From positions 85,013,563 through 85,077,562 of the forward strand of contig NC_134545.1 of assembly GCF_050624435.1 (NCBI RefSeq): 64,000 nucleotides of DNA, written 5' to 3'. Of this stretch, positions 9,301 through 18,272 are shown piece by piece. The position numbers and the translations under genes are program-made. Every line of letters begins with the position of its first letter. Position 1 is the first letter of the stretch. This DNA comes from Tenrec ecaudatus (Eukaryota; Chordata; Mammalia; Afrosoricida; Tenrecidae). The notes below the pieces were generated by a model. It worked only from the letters and a program-made list of their open reading frames with translations, did not search any database and had not been told where the DNA came from.

Positions 9301-12300
9301 AAGCCTATTTAGGGCCATTATGAGTTAGAATGAACTTGACAGCAGTGAGTGTGGTTAGCTGGTTATTGTGAAAGTGCCCTGGTAGTGCAGAGGTTGAGCC
9401 TTGGGGCTGCTCCACAGGAGAAGATAGGCACGGCAGAGTGTTCCTATAAAGATTTACCCCCTTGGATTCTGTGAGGCTACCCTAAGCTCCAACCAGTCTT
9501 ATAGGGTCACCCTAAGTCAGAACTGATGCTAAAAATGGGTTTGGTTTGGGGGTATTTGTTGGTGTTAATAGGAAAAAAGCACACAATTGCCAGGAGAAGC
9601 TATAGCTTCCTGATCTGAGGACAAGCGTCGCCTGGGGCCAAGGGAATATGGATCCAACTCACTGGGAGAGCCTCTGGCCTTGTGAGCCCCTTCTTCCTTA
9701 GCGGGAACAGGATGGGTTGGAGGAAGGCAGCCTCAGGGAGAGAAGAGGGGTGCTGCAGAAGCTGGTGTTTGTGGCTTGAAAAGGACACAGGACAACTTGT
9801 TACAATGTGTGGTGTCTCCAACTGCAACTAATGTCTGTGGTCACTGAGAGCCCATTGTTTCTAGCTGTTTCCCTAGGCATGAAACGCTGTCCGTAGTCAC
9901 TACTATTAATCTCGCCTGCTTTACCAAGGCCTCTGGCCCTGCCTTGGCAATCTACTGAGAGGCGGATAGGCGCTCCAGCAGCCCACTCCACAGCTGGAAC
10001 GTCCTCCAGGCACCCCCGAGCCTCCAAGAAGGGGAAGCTGGATGGAGCTGGTGTGCCCCACTGAGAGCTTCAAGCAGCCTACACCAGGAATATGAATTGC
10101 TTGTTGACAGAAAACTTAATTTCAAGCCAGGGCTCCATTTTTAATGGCCACATGACTGTAGATGAAGCATTTAACCTTTCTAAGCACCAATTTCTTCAAC
10201 TACAAAGCGAATTAATCCCACTTGTCCCATTTAAGCTACTCAATGCATTTGAGAATATGAACATTCTTGGTTAAACTATGACATGTACACGGCTGATTGC
10301 CCCCCTTCCCTTCTGTATCAGTTGATATATAGACAGCCTGAGCCCCTGGAGTGACAGAGCTCTGGTGCACCTACCAAGCACCCATAATGCCTAGCCTCAA
10401 ATAGTTAGGTGCTCTGGTGGCCTAGTGGGTTATGAGTTGGGCTGCTAACCAGGTCAGCAGTTCAAAGCCACCAGTCACGCCTTTAAAGAAAGATGAGACT
10501 TTCTACTCCCGTGAAGCGTTACCATCTTGGGTGGGGCGTGGGGTGCAGTTTCTAAAACCCACAGGAGCCGTTCTATACTGTCCTCCAGGGTGACTGTGCG
10601 TCAACCCCACAGCAGTGGAGTGGTGGTGTTTTCTTGGCCCAGCAGAGAGCCTCCAGTGACCCTCTGATTGTTCAAACCATACTGGCTGTTGACATTCTAA
10701 TGTCACCCTTCCTCACGGCTTCTAATCGCTGAAGGAGTTGTAGCTTATGGTTGTCAAAACCTTGGAGGTTAGTGGAAGGTAAAAGGAGCTGGGACAGGCA
10801 CCCATTCTCTCCCTTGCCTTCTGAAGTTCCTGGGACTCCATCCCGGTCTGAGAGGTGGGCAGGGGGAGGAGGAGTGATGGTAGCTTTCATCGGTAACGCT
10901 CTAAAGCCTGAGAGACCAGGACACCCCTAGAGGCAAAGCCTTCACCCAAAGCCTAAAGAAAGGTACATGCTACCAGAATAGCCTATCATGGCCTATCCCA
11001 GATGGCACCACAACACCCCCCTCCCTCTTCTCCTGGCAGTGTTGTTCTACTACGTGGTCAGTGCCTTGGGCATAACAGCCGGAGCACATCGTCTGTGGAG
11101 TCATCGGACTTACAAAGCGCGGCTGCCCCTGCGGGTCTTCTTGATCATTGCCAACACCATGGCTTTCCAGGTAAGAAGCATGTTTGGCTTGCATTTTTTG
11201 TTCTCTCTGTTGATGAGCTCCTGGGGGGTAGGGGGAGGGCTGCTGCCCATCGACATTCTGAGCACTTGGCATCGATGACGTCATTCGACTGCTCAATAAC
11301 CCTAGGAGGCAGATGTTATCAATATCATCCTCATTGTACAGATAAGGAAGCGGAGTCACCCAGAGGTCGTGTGGCCTGTGTTGGGCATCTAGGTTGGCTG
11401 AGTCAGGTGTTGAAGTTTGTTGGGGCAGAAAGTTCCGGAACAGAGAGAGAATGAAGGGCGATGGGGGAAGGGGATTCTCTGAAGACAATGATCGAGTGGT
11501 AGCCCTGGACCAAGGACAGCATGTGGTGTGGGCCTTAGCTTGGAACAAGAGATCAGAAGAAGGCGATCCAAGCAGCCCCACAGCTGCGCGGTAATATTCT
11601 GCAGCACCTGAAGGCTCCTGCGGGGGCCCTGGTGGCGTAACGGACCACAGCTGGGCTGCTAACGCCCGGGAAAGAAGAGGCTTCCCACTCAAATCCTGAC
11701 ACTCCCCAGGGTCGGCCGGCGCTCCTCTATCCTATAGGGATCTAACTCAATCTAATCTACCCGCCAAATAGCCTCCAAGAAACAGCCAGCCCGGTTCACG
11801 TGCTTCTCCCCTTTCCATACTAAGCTGATGGGGGAGGGGGTGGGGGGCAGGTAGTACAGGAAATAATATCCCGGCTCCCTCCTTTGGAGTCCAGACTCGT
11901 GGCCAGTTGATGAGGTTGGGCTGTGGACCATAGCGATCTTCTTTTCCGCCCTTCCCTTCCAGAATGATGTGTTTGAATGGGCCCGAGACCACCGTGTCCA
12001 CCACAAGTTTTCTGAAACAGATGCCGATCCTCACAATTCCCGGCGTGGCTTTTTCTTCTCCCACGTGGGTTGGCTGCTTGTGCGCAAGCACCCAGCGGTC
12101 AAAGAAAAGGGCGCGCTGCTGGATTTATCTGACCTAAAAGCTGAGAAGCTGGTGATGTTCCAGAGGAGGTGAGTGAAGTGGTGATAGAGCTTTGGGGATA
12201 ATAGCCTGGAGTTCCTGGTCTTGGGGGCGGGCGGGGGCGGGGTGTTGTATCTGTGTGTGAAGAGACTCTCCTGGGACTTATAAAACATGCTGAGACATTT

Positions 12301-15300
12301 TACTGGGCTTGCAGGTGCAAAAATCACCATTGAAAACTCCTGTTATAGGCTATAGAGGGATGAGGAGATAGACCAAGTAACTGAAGAACCACATCCACAG
12401 TAGAATACATTCTGTCCCAGGAGGGGCACAACGTGTGGGGAGGGAGATCACACAGGGAAGAACATCAGCAAAGGGCTTATAAGGGAGGGCTTAGCCCTGG
12501 GCTAAGTTTGGTAGGTGGGGAGGATTTTGATCGTTGGGGGTCTGTACAGGGTCAGGCAGTTCACGCACAGACATGACTGAGCTAAAGCGTCAAGGATGTT
12601 CTGGGGACCGAGAGCCCTTCTGCTTGAAGTGCAGAGTGTGGTACTGAAAGAAGACTGGCGAGTCTCCGAGCAGAGCAGAGTTGATTCCATAGGCAATTGG
12701 AAACCGTGGTGCGGTGTGTGACCTAGTCAAAGATGCGCCTTAGAAAGATCGCTGTGGGACGGACGGATGAAGCTGTGGGGCCGACGAAAGGCAGGGAGGA
12801 GCCTGAGTGAGGAGGCTGTACACTCGCAGTTATGAGGCTCCACGCGAGGGACAAAGTGGCAGGAAGGAAAAGAAGCTAGCAGGACCTAAAAGGTAGAAAC
12901 GCTGTGAAAGAGGCCCGATGAGCAAGAGGAAGGAGCCCGAAGGCGGAACGGAGAACTGGCTTGGGAAAGAGAGCTCCGTTGATTAGTTTTTCAATTGGAC
13001 CTCACCTATTTGACCAATGCATCGTACTGTTGTGCTGGGAAGGGAAGGGGGAAAAGCAAGCCATGGATTTAGAGCCTAGAAGAGGGACATTCCAATCCCT
13101 GCTCCACCGGTTCCTAGAAAGCCACTCAAGCCCTCCTTGGGACTTCATTTACAAAACGTCACAATAACACGACAGTCTCCAAAGGTTCCCCACCGTTTCC
13201 CTTCTGCTGGGTTTGCCATGTTGTACCCATGTGGGAGGAAGGAGATGGTGGCCCAGCCCCACGGTGGCGGGAATCCACGTAGCTGTGCAGGTCTTCTCTC
13301 CAAGGACTTTGTGTTCTCTCTCCACACAGATACTACAAACCCAGCATCCTCTTCATGTGCTTCATCTTTCCTACCTTCGTGCCGTGGTACTTCTGGGGTG
13401 AAACCTACCTACACAGTTTGTTTGTTGCCACTCTGATGCGATACGCCTTGGTGCTCAATGCCACCTGGCTGGTGAACAGTGCCGCTCACCTCTACGGCTA
13501 TCGCCCTTATGACAAGAACATCGGGCCCCGAGAGAATCTCCTGGTTTCCCTGGGAGCTGTGGGTAAGTCAGCGGCCAGATCTAGTGGTCTGTTGATTTAG
13601 AATATCAGGTTCAGAGTAGATAAACCAGATGAGCCTGTTAGCTGTGACTTCTGTGTGTTTCCGTTTTACGACTGTAAAGCTGCCCTGTTGCATCAGCTCC
13701 CAACTCCTACCCAGGCGCAGTGGAAGGAAACGCTGTGTTTACCTGCGTACTCTCCCATGCAGGTGGGACTTTGTGGGTCCATTTCTGAAGCCAGTGTATC
13801 AGCAAAGTCTTCAGTCATAAGGAAGGGAGGTGGAGAACAACGTCTTTGGTTCCAGGTTCCAAAGCCAAACTCCTACTGCTGAGTGTGTCTGCGTCTCTTT
13901 TGGAGTTTACCACTCTCCAGTCGTCTGTGTGACAGGGACCGCACAAATGGAGCGATAGGAACATCCGGCTGGCCAGCCGGCCTTGTGCTTCAGATTTAAA
14001 CGTGTAAAGACATGTAGAATAAATAATTAGGTTAGGCCAATAAATCTTTTTTTATCTCCTCAATCTATCTGGGCAAGTCAGGACCTCGGTGTTCACAGTT
14101 GCCAGCACAAAGAGCATCCGGGGAACTGATGTTGGCATTTACTGACCGCCACAGGGGATCATCTCTCCTGCTTTGCCTCTCTGTACTTTGATGCTCCTGC
14201 CAGTCCCAGTTGCCGAGTCTAAGGCAACAGGCCTCTCTCTTTTTTCCTATTACTCTCACCAACTTGATTTAAGTATATTGGCTAAGGCTTCGTTCACTAT
14301 CCTTAAGCAGGCCGACGGGCTCTTCTTCCTGGTCAATGAGCAGTGATACTGGTCATCCAGTATTCCCAACGCTACCACCCTGCTCCGCCCGTGGATGCAC
14401 ACCATGGCCTCTCTCTCTCTCTCTGCCACACACACACACACCACTCTCTCTCTCTCTCTCTCTTTCTCTCTTTTATTAAAGTCTTCAAAAAATCTTCCTT
14501 TATTCTCAACCCTAACCATCTCTATTCTCTTACCAAAAGGCATTTTTTTCCTTGCTATTACTTGTGGCAGAGTGGTTACCTGTTGGGCTGCTAACCCCAA
14601 GGTCAACAGCTTGAAACCGCTCGCTGCTCCAAGGGAGAAAGAAGAGGCTGTCTACTCTCCTAGACTCTTTAGAACCGGGGTAGTTCTCACCTGCTCTGTA
14701 GATTTACTGTGAGTCGGGCGGTGGTGAGTGAGATGACCTTGAGGGGAAGATTGGCCCGGTGTTGCCAGCGAGTCCCCAGTGAACTTTTCAAGCCTTCTCT
14801 CTCTATAACCACCAGTTGTTGGGAGAGCTTGCCAATGTCTTACTTGGTGTCGGTTATCATTCAAGTCTCCATACCTGCTGTCCTGGTAACTGCTCTCTTC
14901 CCTTATCACCTCACCCTTTGTTCCCCTCCAGCTCTGTTTTCTGACATGCTTATCTTTTTTCCTTCTTGAGTTACTTTCCCCACAGTCACAGGCTGTCCGG
15001 TCTGCCAGAGCTGACCTCCCCCCTCAAGCCGTAGGCTGTTTCTTGCTGCTCCACTTGGAAAGTCTTATTCTAGCATCTTCTGCACCCCACCCCTTTTCTT
15101 TGTTTCGCTTATCTCTGTGTGCCTCCGTTAAACCTGATAAGTCCTCCTTAGTACAGAGCCTAGCTGCAAAACCACTATGCGCGTTACTAATGCTCTCTCA
15201 GTAGCCTGGTGGCGGAGTGGTTACAGGTAGCGCCAAAATCCTCTAGGTCTCCAGTTGGAAGCCACCACCAGTCCCTCCGCAGGAAAAAGATGGGGCTTTC

Positions 15301-18048
15301 TACGCCCTTAGAGTTACAGTCTAGGAGCCTTTAGAGGCAATTCTACCTTGTCCCACAGGGTCCCTATGAGTCGGCATTGGCTTGATGGCAGCGGGTTCTT
15401 TTGTTTTAGCACTTTGGCCTGTCTTCCTGCTCTGTTCACACCGGATAGCCAAATGCCACCCAATGCCAAGTCCACTGCCATTGAGTTGATTCTGACTCAC
15501 CTTGGCCCTATAAGACAGAGTGGAACTACCTCATAGGGTTTCCCAGGCTCTAAGAAGTCTTTACCAAGCAGACTCTACATCTTTCTCCCACAGAGCAGCT
15601 GGTGGGTTCAAACCACGGACCTTACCAAGTGCTTTAACCATTGCACCCCAGGGGTGCTTCTGTCAGATGTCATAAAAGGAATATATGAGGGGGTATCTCC
15701 CCCCAAAAAAACTGGATAAAAGCTCCACTGGGCAGAGCTTTCGTCGTACGCATTTTCCTGCTAGGCGAGCATCAAGAAGCTCACTCTTAGTGCACCCAGT
15801 GGTGTCAGCCGGGAAGGTTCTCTTTGGTCACAGTGAATTTTTTGGTAAAGGCAGTTTCACTTGTGATGGCTGACTTAAGAGAACAGCGCGTGCCTGTGAA
15901 ATTTTGTTTCCTGCTCGGGAAACCTGCCCCGAGATTGTTGTGATGTGGAACACAGCTTACAAGGACAGCGATATGGGGGAAACCTCAAGTGTACCAGTGG
16001 TTTTCTCATTTCAAAAAGGTGAAATGTTTGTTGATGAAAAATCTAGTTCTGGACTTCTCAGCTTCCTGAACAGGCAGACCTAGTCGTGCATCCCGTCAGG
16101 TCAGGTGTGAATCAAGCTTTCTAGTTAGAGGTTCGGAAAAGATAGTGTAGCCGTGTGTGACGAAAAGGGCCTGACTTGTGACAATACACCCGCTCACGCA
16201 GCCATCTCAGTGGCCAGTTTGGGGCAAACAACAGCCTATCTGTCTTGCCCCTCGTACCTTACCCACGTGACCTCACTCCCTGCGACTTCTTTTTGTTTGC
16301 GCAAATGAAGAGGGTGACATGAAAGGACAGTGATTTGATAGAAGAGGTGAAGGGAAAAAACGAGGGAGGTGCTGTCAGCCATCCAAACAGATGAGATTGA
16401 AAAGTGTTTCCAGGGATAGAGACGCAGAATTGGCAAATATATTAAGTGTAATGGAATGTACTTTGAAGGTGATAAGGTTGTTTTTTAAAAATTAAAAACA
16501 TAGCTTTGACCAGAAAATTCTGTGATGTCCTGAGGGGTGGGCAGGGGGTTCATTACTTTGCAGGCATTTCTTTGGCGTGTTTGATAATTAATATCATTAC
16601 TACTCCACCTGAGGTACTTTCATCCTCAAAGGGCCCAACAAGCACTTATTTCGCTATTCTTTTTTTCTCAGTCTGTGATCAAAGAGGTCGGTATTATTGA
16701 ATTTGGTTCAGAAAGAAAAGTCTTGCTGAGGCTGGAGAACTCTCTAAGAATCCTCTCACAGAAAGGAGCTTGAATCCGGGGTTTCTTTGATTTCCTCCAC
16801 CCAGGAAGGTGGGGCTGCGCCCCCCAGCAGTTTGTGGACTCCCCGAGGGAGAGGGAAGTTAGCCGCTTTTGACTCTTCCTGCAGAGAGCTTCGGCATTAT
16901 CAGCATGGTGTACTCCTCGGAGTCAATGTTCTAAAGATTAGAAACCATGACGGTGGAACAAGCTCTGACTTGGTGCTGTTGCCCCTGTTGTGCGGTGACA
17001 CAAGAACAGGGGGGAGAGGTGTGCTCCTTTGCTTACATTTGTGAGAACCAGGAAATGGTTTTCCCTGTAGCACTCTCTCCCCTCTCCACCAGAACACATG
17101 GAATTCTCCATTCTAAAAACCCATTCACAACAAGGGCAGCTTCCTTCTAGGCCAGTGGTTCTCAACCTTCCTCAGGCCGCAACCCTTGAATACAGTTCCT
17201 CATGTTGTGGGGAGCCCCAAACATAAAATGATTTTCGTTGCTATCATAACTGTCATTTTGCTACTGTGATGAATCATCATATACATATCTGATAGGCAGG
17301 ATCTATTTTCATTGTTACAAATTGAACAGAATGAAAGCATAGTGATTCATCACAAAAACAGCATGTCATTACATACTGTGAAATATTTCTCTCTAATGAC
17401 AAATGAATGAAATTTTGTCTTGAAGCATGGTGTAGCGTGGGTAACAGTCTTCACGCCTGTACTCATATGTGGCCAGACCCGCCTGGAGACGGATAGAGGA
17501 GCGGTGTCTCAGTTCCTAAGACCATCAGAAATATATGTTTTTCGATGGTTTTAGGCCGATGCCTGTGAAATGGTCATTCTAGGGTCCCACCACCACCACC
17601 ACCAAAGGGGTCACAACCCACAGGCTGAGAACCACTGCTCTAGCACTTGAGAGAAACCCCCAGTCCCTGTCCTGCCACGCCTCTTCCCAAACATTCTCTG
17701 GATGCAAACAAGTAAATCTAATGGGTTTGGGGCTGACGGAGTTGGAGTCGCTCCTTCATTCGACAGCAGGGAGCTGCTCCTAGGTTTGAGGAACGGGGCC
17801 AGGGGTCCGTGTGCCAGCGTCACTGAGCTCTCCATGGTTTCGTTCCAGGTGAGGGTTTCCATAACTACCACCACTCCTTCCCCTACGACTACTCCACCAG
17901 TGAGTACCGCTGGCACGTCAACTTTACCACCTTCTTCATCGACTGCATGGCTGCCCTGGGGCTGGCTTATGACCGGAAGAAAGTGTCCAAGGCCACCATC
18001 CTGGCCAAGATTAAGAGAACTGGAGATGGAAGCTACAAGAGTGGCTGA
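6321..18048 (+). CDS. SCD: Stearoyl-CoA desaturase (delta-9 desaturase), six coding exons
   Basis: Joining 6321-6347, 6892-7174, 11040-11170, 11963-12168, 13330-13562 and 17849-18048 gives 1080 nt, an open frame of 359 codons plus TGA, the same length as human SCD. Every intron starts GT and ends AG. The enzyme is an ER membrane di-iron protein that makes palmitoleoyl- and oleoyl-CoA from saturated acyl-CoA with cytochrome b5 and O2. Visible ligands fall at human numbering: HRLWSH (H120, H125), HRVHH (H157, H160, H161), NSAAH (N265, H269) and HNYHH (H298, H301, H302). Y108 and A112, at the end of the substrate tunnel, are kept. Hydrophobic stretches near residues 72-90, 97-117, 217-237 and 246-268 fit the four membrane helices. 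The start MPAHLLQ matches the family. Differences from human include V104/L105, V159 and D167. The exon pattern and synteny argue for SCD rather than SCD5. Introns carry SINEs, a mariner and a SPIN MITE, but coding exons are clean. Confidence 0.97.
6892..7174 (+). CDS. SCD: SCD coding exon 2 (cytosolic N-terminus and TM1)
   Basis: The acceptor ends in ttccag at 6891 and the donor gtaagc starts at 7175. The 283-nt exon encodes the threonine-rich run SYTTTTTITAP, the acidic stretch ending DDIYDPSYKDKEGP, and the first hydrophobic helix with TCKFYTWLW. It ends after the first base of codon 104. Confidence 0.96.
7428..7512 (+). mobile_element. AfroSINE 3' fragment in intron 2
   Basis: 'cacagggcagttctaatctg', then 'gagtcacagtcgactcaatg' and 'gcaatgaggtttggg' are the 3' third only. 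Confidence 0.7.
7962..8140 (+). mobile_element. AfroSINE in intron 2
   Basis: 'ggatggctaaccacaaagct', 'gaccc accagcc'-type text and 'ggtggctgtgagtcagaagg' give a diverged full-length forward copy. Confidence 0.7.
8150..9170. other. SCD: SCD intron 2, no repeat recognised
   Basis: About 1 kb of single-copy-looking intron without recognisable elements. Reverse-strand open frames have no family features. The rest of intron 2 (9560-11039) holds SINE and possible MIR remnants. Confidence 0.5.
9175..9350 (+). mobile_element. AfroSINE in intron 2, first of a tandem pair
   Basis: 'actattaactacaagcttgg', 'gaggctgtctggtcccacaa' and 'ttatgagttagaatgaactt' mark a forward copy whose 5' end is decayed. 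Confidence 0.7.
9370..9552 (+). mobile_element. AfroSINE in intron 2, second of a tandem pair
   Basis: 'gtgccctggtagtgcagagg' starts it and 'gtcaccctaagtcagaactg' then 'ggtttggtttggg' end it. The box B region is shortened. Confidence 0.65.
10145..10270 (+). mobile_element. Possible MIR remnant in intron 2
   Basis: 'gcatttaacctttctaagca' followed by 'tttcttcaactacaaagcga' resembles the MIR core, highly diverged. Confidence 0.35.
10404..10632 (+). mobile_element. AfroSINE in intron 2
   Basis: 'ggtgctctggtggcctagtg', 'gagttgggctgctaaccagg' and 'gagactttctactcccgtga' mark the copy. About 25 extra bases of G-rich sequence sit inside it. Confidence 0.8.
11040..11170 (+). CDS. SCD: SCD coding exon 3 (first histidine box)
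   Basis: The acceptor is tggcag ending at 11039 and the donor gtaaga starts at 11171. The 131 nt encode FYYVVSALGITAGAHRLWSH and on to ANTMAFQ, so H120 and H125 lie here. Codon 104, split across the intron, reads V where human has G, and L follows where human has V. Confidence 0.96.
11280..11400 (-). mobile_element. MIR SINE in SCD intron 3
   Basis: It reads 'aaccctaggaggcagatgtt' and 'attgtacagataaggaagcg', the complement of the MIR core. Confidence 0.75.
11622..11755 (+). mobile_element. AfroSINE in intron 3
   Basis: 'gggccctggtggcgtaacgg' and 'gctgggctgctaacgcccgg' mark the start. The middle is shortened, and 'tcctatagggatctaactca' ends it. Confidence 0.65.
11963..12168 (+). CDS. SCD: SCD coding exon 4 (second histidine box)
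   Basis: The acceptor ccttccag ends at 11962 and the donor gtgagt starts at 12169. The 206 nt encode NDVFEWARDHRVHHKFSET and on to KLVMFQRR. H157, H160 and H161 are intact. R155 and D156 precede the box as in other SCDs. Residue 159 is V (A in human and mouse) and residue 167 is D (H in human and mouse). Confidence 0.96.
12600..12960 (+). repeat. Possible ancient eutherian repeat in intron 4
   Basis: 'ccttagaaagatcgctgtgg' and 'gaggaggctgtacactcgca' resemble an ancient mammalian repeat that I cannot classify. The remainder of intron 4 (12169-13329) holds nothing else I recognise. Confidence 0.35.
13330..13562 (+). CDS. SCD: SCD coding exon 5 (TM3-TM4, NSAAH motif)
   Basis: The acceptor cacacag ends at 13329 and the donor gtaagt starts at 13563. 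The 233 nt encode YYKPSILFMCFIFPTFVPWY through the fourth helix to NSAAHLYGYRPYDKN and VSLGAVG. N265 and H269 match the metal-binding positions. Confidence 0.96.
13563..14400. other. SCD: SCD intron 5, first part
   Basis: No repeats are recognised. The frame extending exon 5 stops at once (about 13600). Unassigned intron also occupies 14690-15200 and 16500-17145. Confidence 0.5.
14405..14476. repeat. (CT)n-(CA)n-(CT)n microsatellite in intron 5
   Basis: Compound runs of CT, then CACACACA, then CT again, ending in 'tttctctcttttatt'. Confidence 0.95.
14562..14690 (+). mobile_element. AfroSINE in intron 5
   Basis: 'gtggcagagtggttacctgt' and 'gggctgctaaccccaaggtc' are clear. The 3' third is missing. 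Confidence 0.75.
15201..15400 (+). mobile_element. AfroSINE in intron 5, forward arm of an inverted pair
   Basis: 'agcctggtggcggagtggtt', 'gatggggctttctacgccct' and 'ctatgagtcggcattggctt' give a full-length copy 60 bases from a reverse copy. Confidence 0.85.
15462..15658 (-). mobile_element. AfroSINE in intron 5, reverse arm of an inverted pair
   Basis: 'ccattgagttgattctgact', 'ggccctataagacagagtgg' and 'aaccattgcaccccaggggt' give a full reverse copy. It directly precedes the mariner. Confidence 0.85.
15684..16500 (+). pseudogene. Internally deleted mariner transposase in SCD intron 5
   Basis: The element opens after 'atata' with 'tgagggggtatctcccccca', consistent with a TA target and a mariner end. 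Around 15870 the frame reads DLREQRVPVKF, and near 15990 a segment like VYQWFSHFKK, both mariner N-terminal helix-turn-helix landmarks. The frame then breaks and about 400 bases of the catalytic domain are missing. The end of the domain returns near 16265 as DLTPCDFFLFAQMK, which holds the third catalytic aspartate, followed by stops. It is clearly dead. The 3' inverted repeat was not found. The orientation matches SCD. Confidence 0.8.
17153..17637 (+). mobile_element. SPIN-type hAT MITE in SCD intron 5
   Basis: The 485-bp element begins 'cagtggttctcaaccttcc' and ends 'aggctgagaaccactg', giving terminal inverted repeats. The internal text (e.g. 'ttgaagcatggtgtagcgtg', 'gagcggtgtctcagttccta') matches SPIN nonautonomous elements as I recall them. 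Flanks TTCTAGGC (17145-17152) and CTCTAGCA (17638-17645) share the TCTAG core expected of the 8-bp hAT target duplication, decayed at three positions. There is no transposase frame, so the copy depended on a source in trans. It is about 210 bases upstream of exon 6. Confidence 0.85.
17849..18048 (+). CDS. SCD: SCD coding exon 6 (third histidine box, stop)
   Basis: The acceptor gttccag ends at 17848. The exon opens with EGFHNYHHSFPYDY (H298, H301, H302) and ends TGDGSYKSG then TGA at 18046-18048. The exon continues into the long 3' UTR. Confidence 0.97.
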
Positions 18049-18247
18049 GTTTGGGGGTCTCCTTGTGTTCGTTTTCCAAAAGCCGGCGGGGCAGAGGTTT
18101 AATGTTCTGTTTATTAACTACTGAATCATGCTAACAGGATGCAAAAGATGACACGTTAACCCATTCCAATACAGTATTCTTTTTAAAAATGCAAAGTATT
18201 GAAAGCCAACAACTCTGCCTTGAAGATGCTTAAGCCGATACTCCTTT

Positions 18248-18272
18248 CCCCCCCCCCCCTCCTCTCTCTCTG
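18248..18272. repeat. C-run and (CT)n in the SCD 3' UTR
   Basis: 'tcccccccccc' followed by 'tcctctctctct', likely length-variable. Confidence 0.9.

Noticed and set aside
11040..11060. A possible splice error at SCD exon 3 because W-G-V-F is not preserved
   Set aside because: The acceptor is good, the frame is exact and the length equals other SCDs, so the substitutions are taken as real pending cDNA.
10970..11692. A 240-codon reverse-strand frame over SCD exon 3
   Set aside because: It is antisense to a real exon, with no recognised domain.
14405..14476. Regular short repeats that could suggest a CRISPR-like array
   Set aside because: They are dinucleotide microsatellites without spacers, in a mammalian intron.
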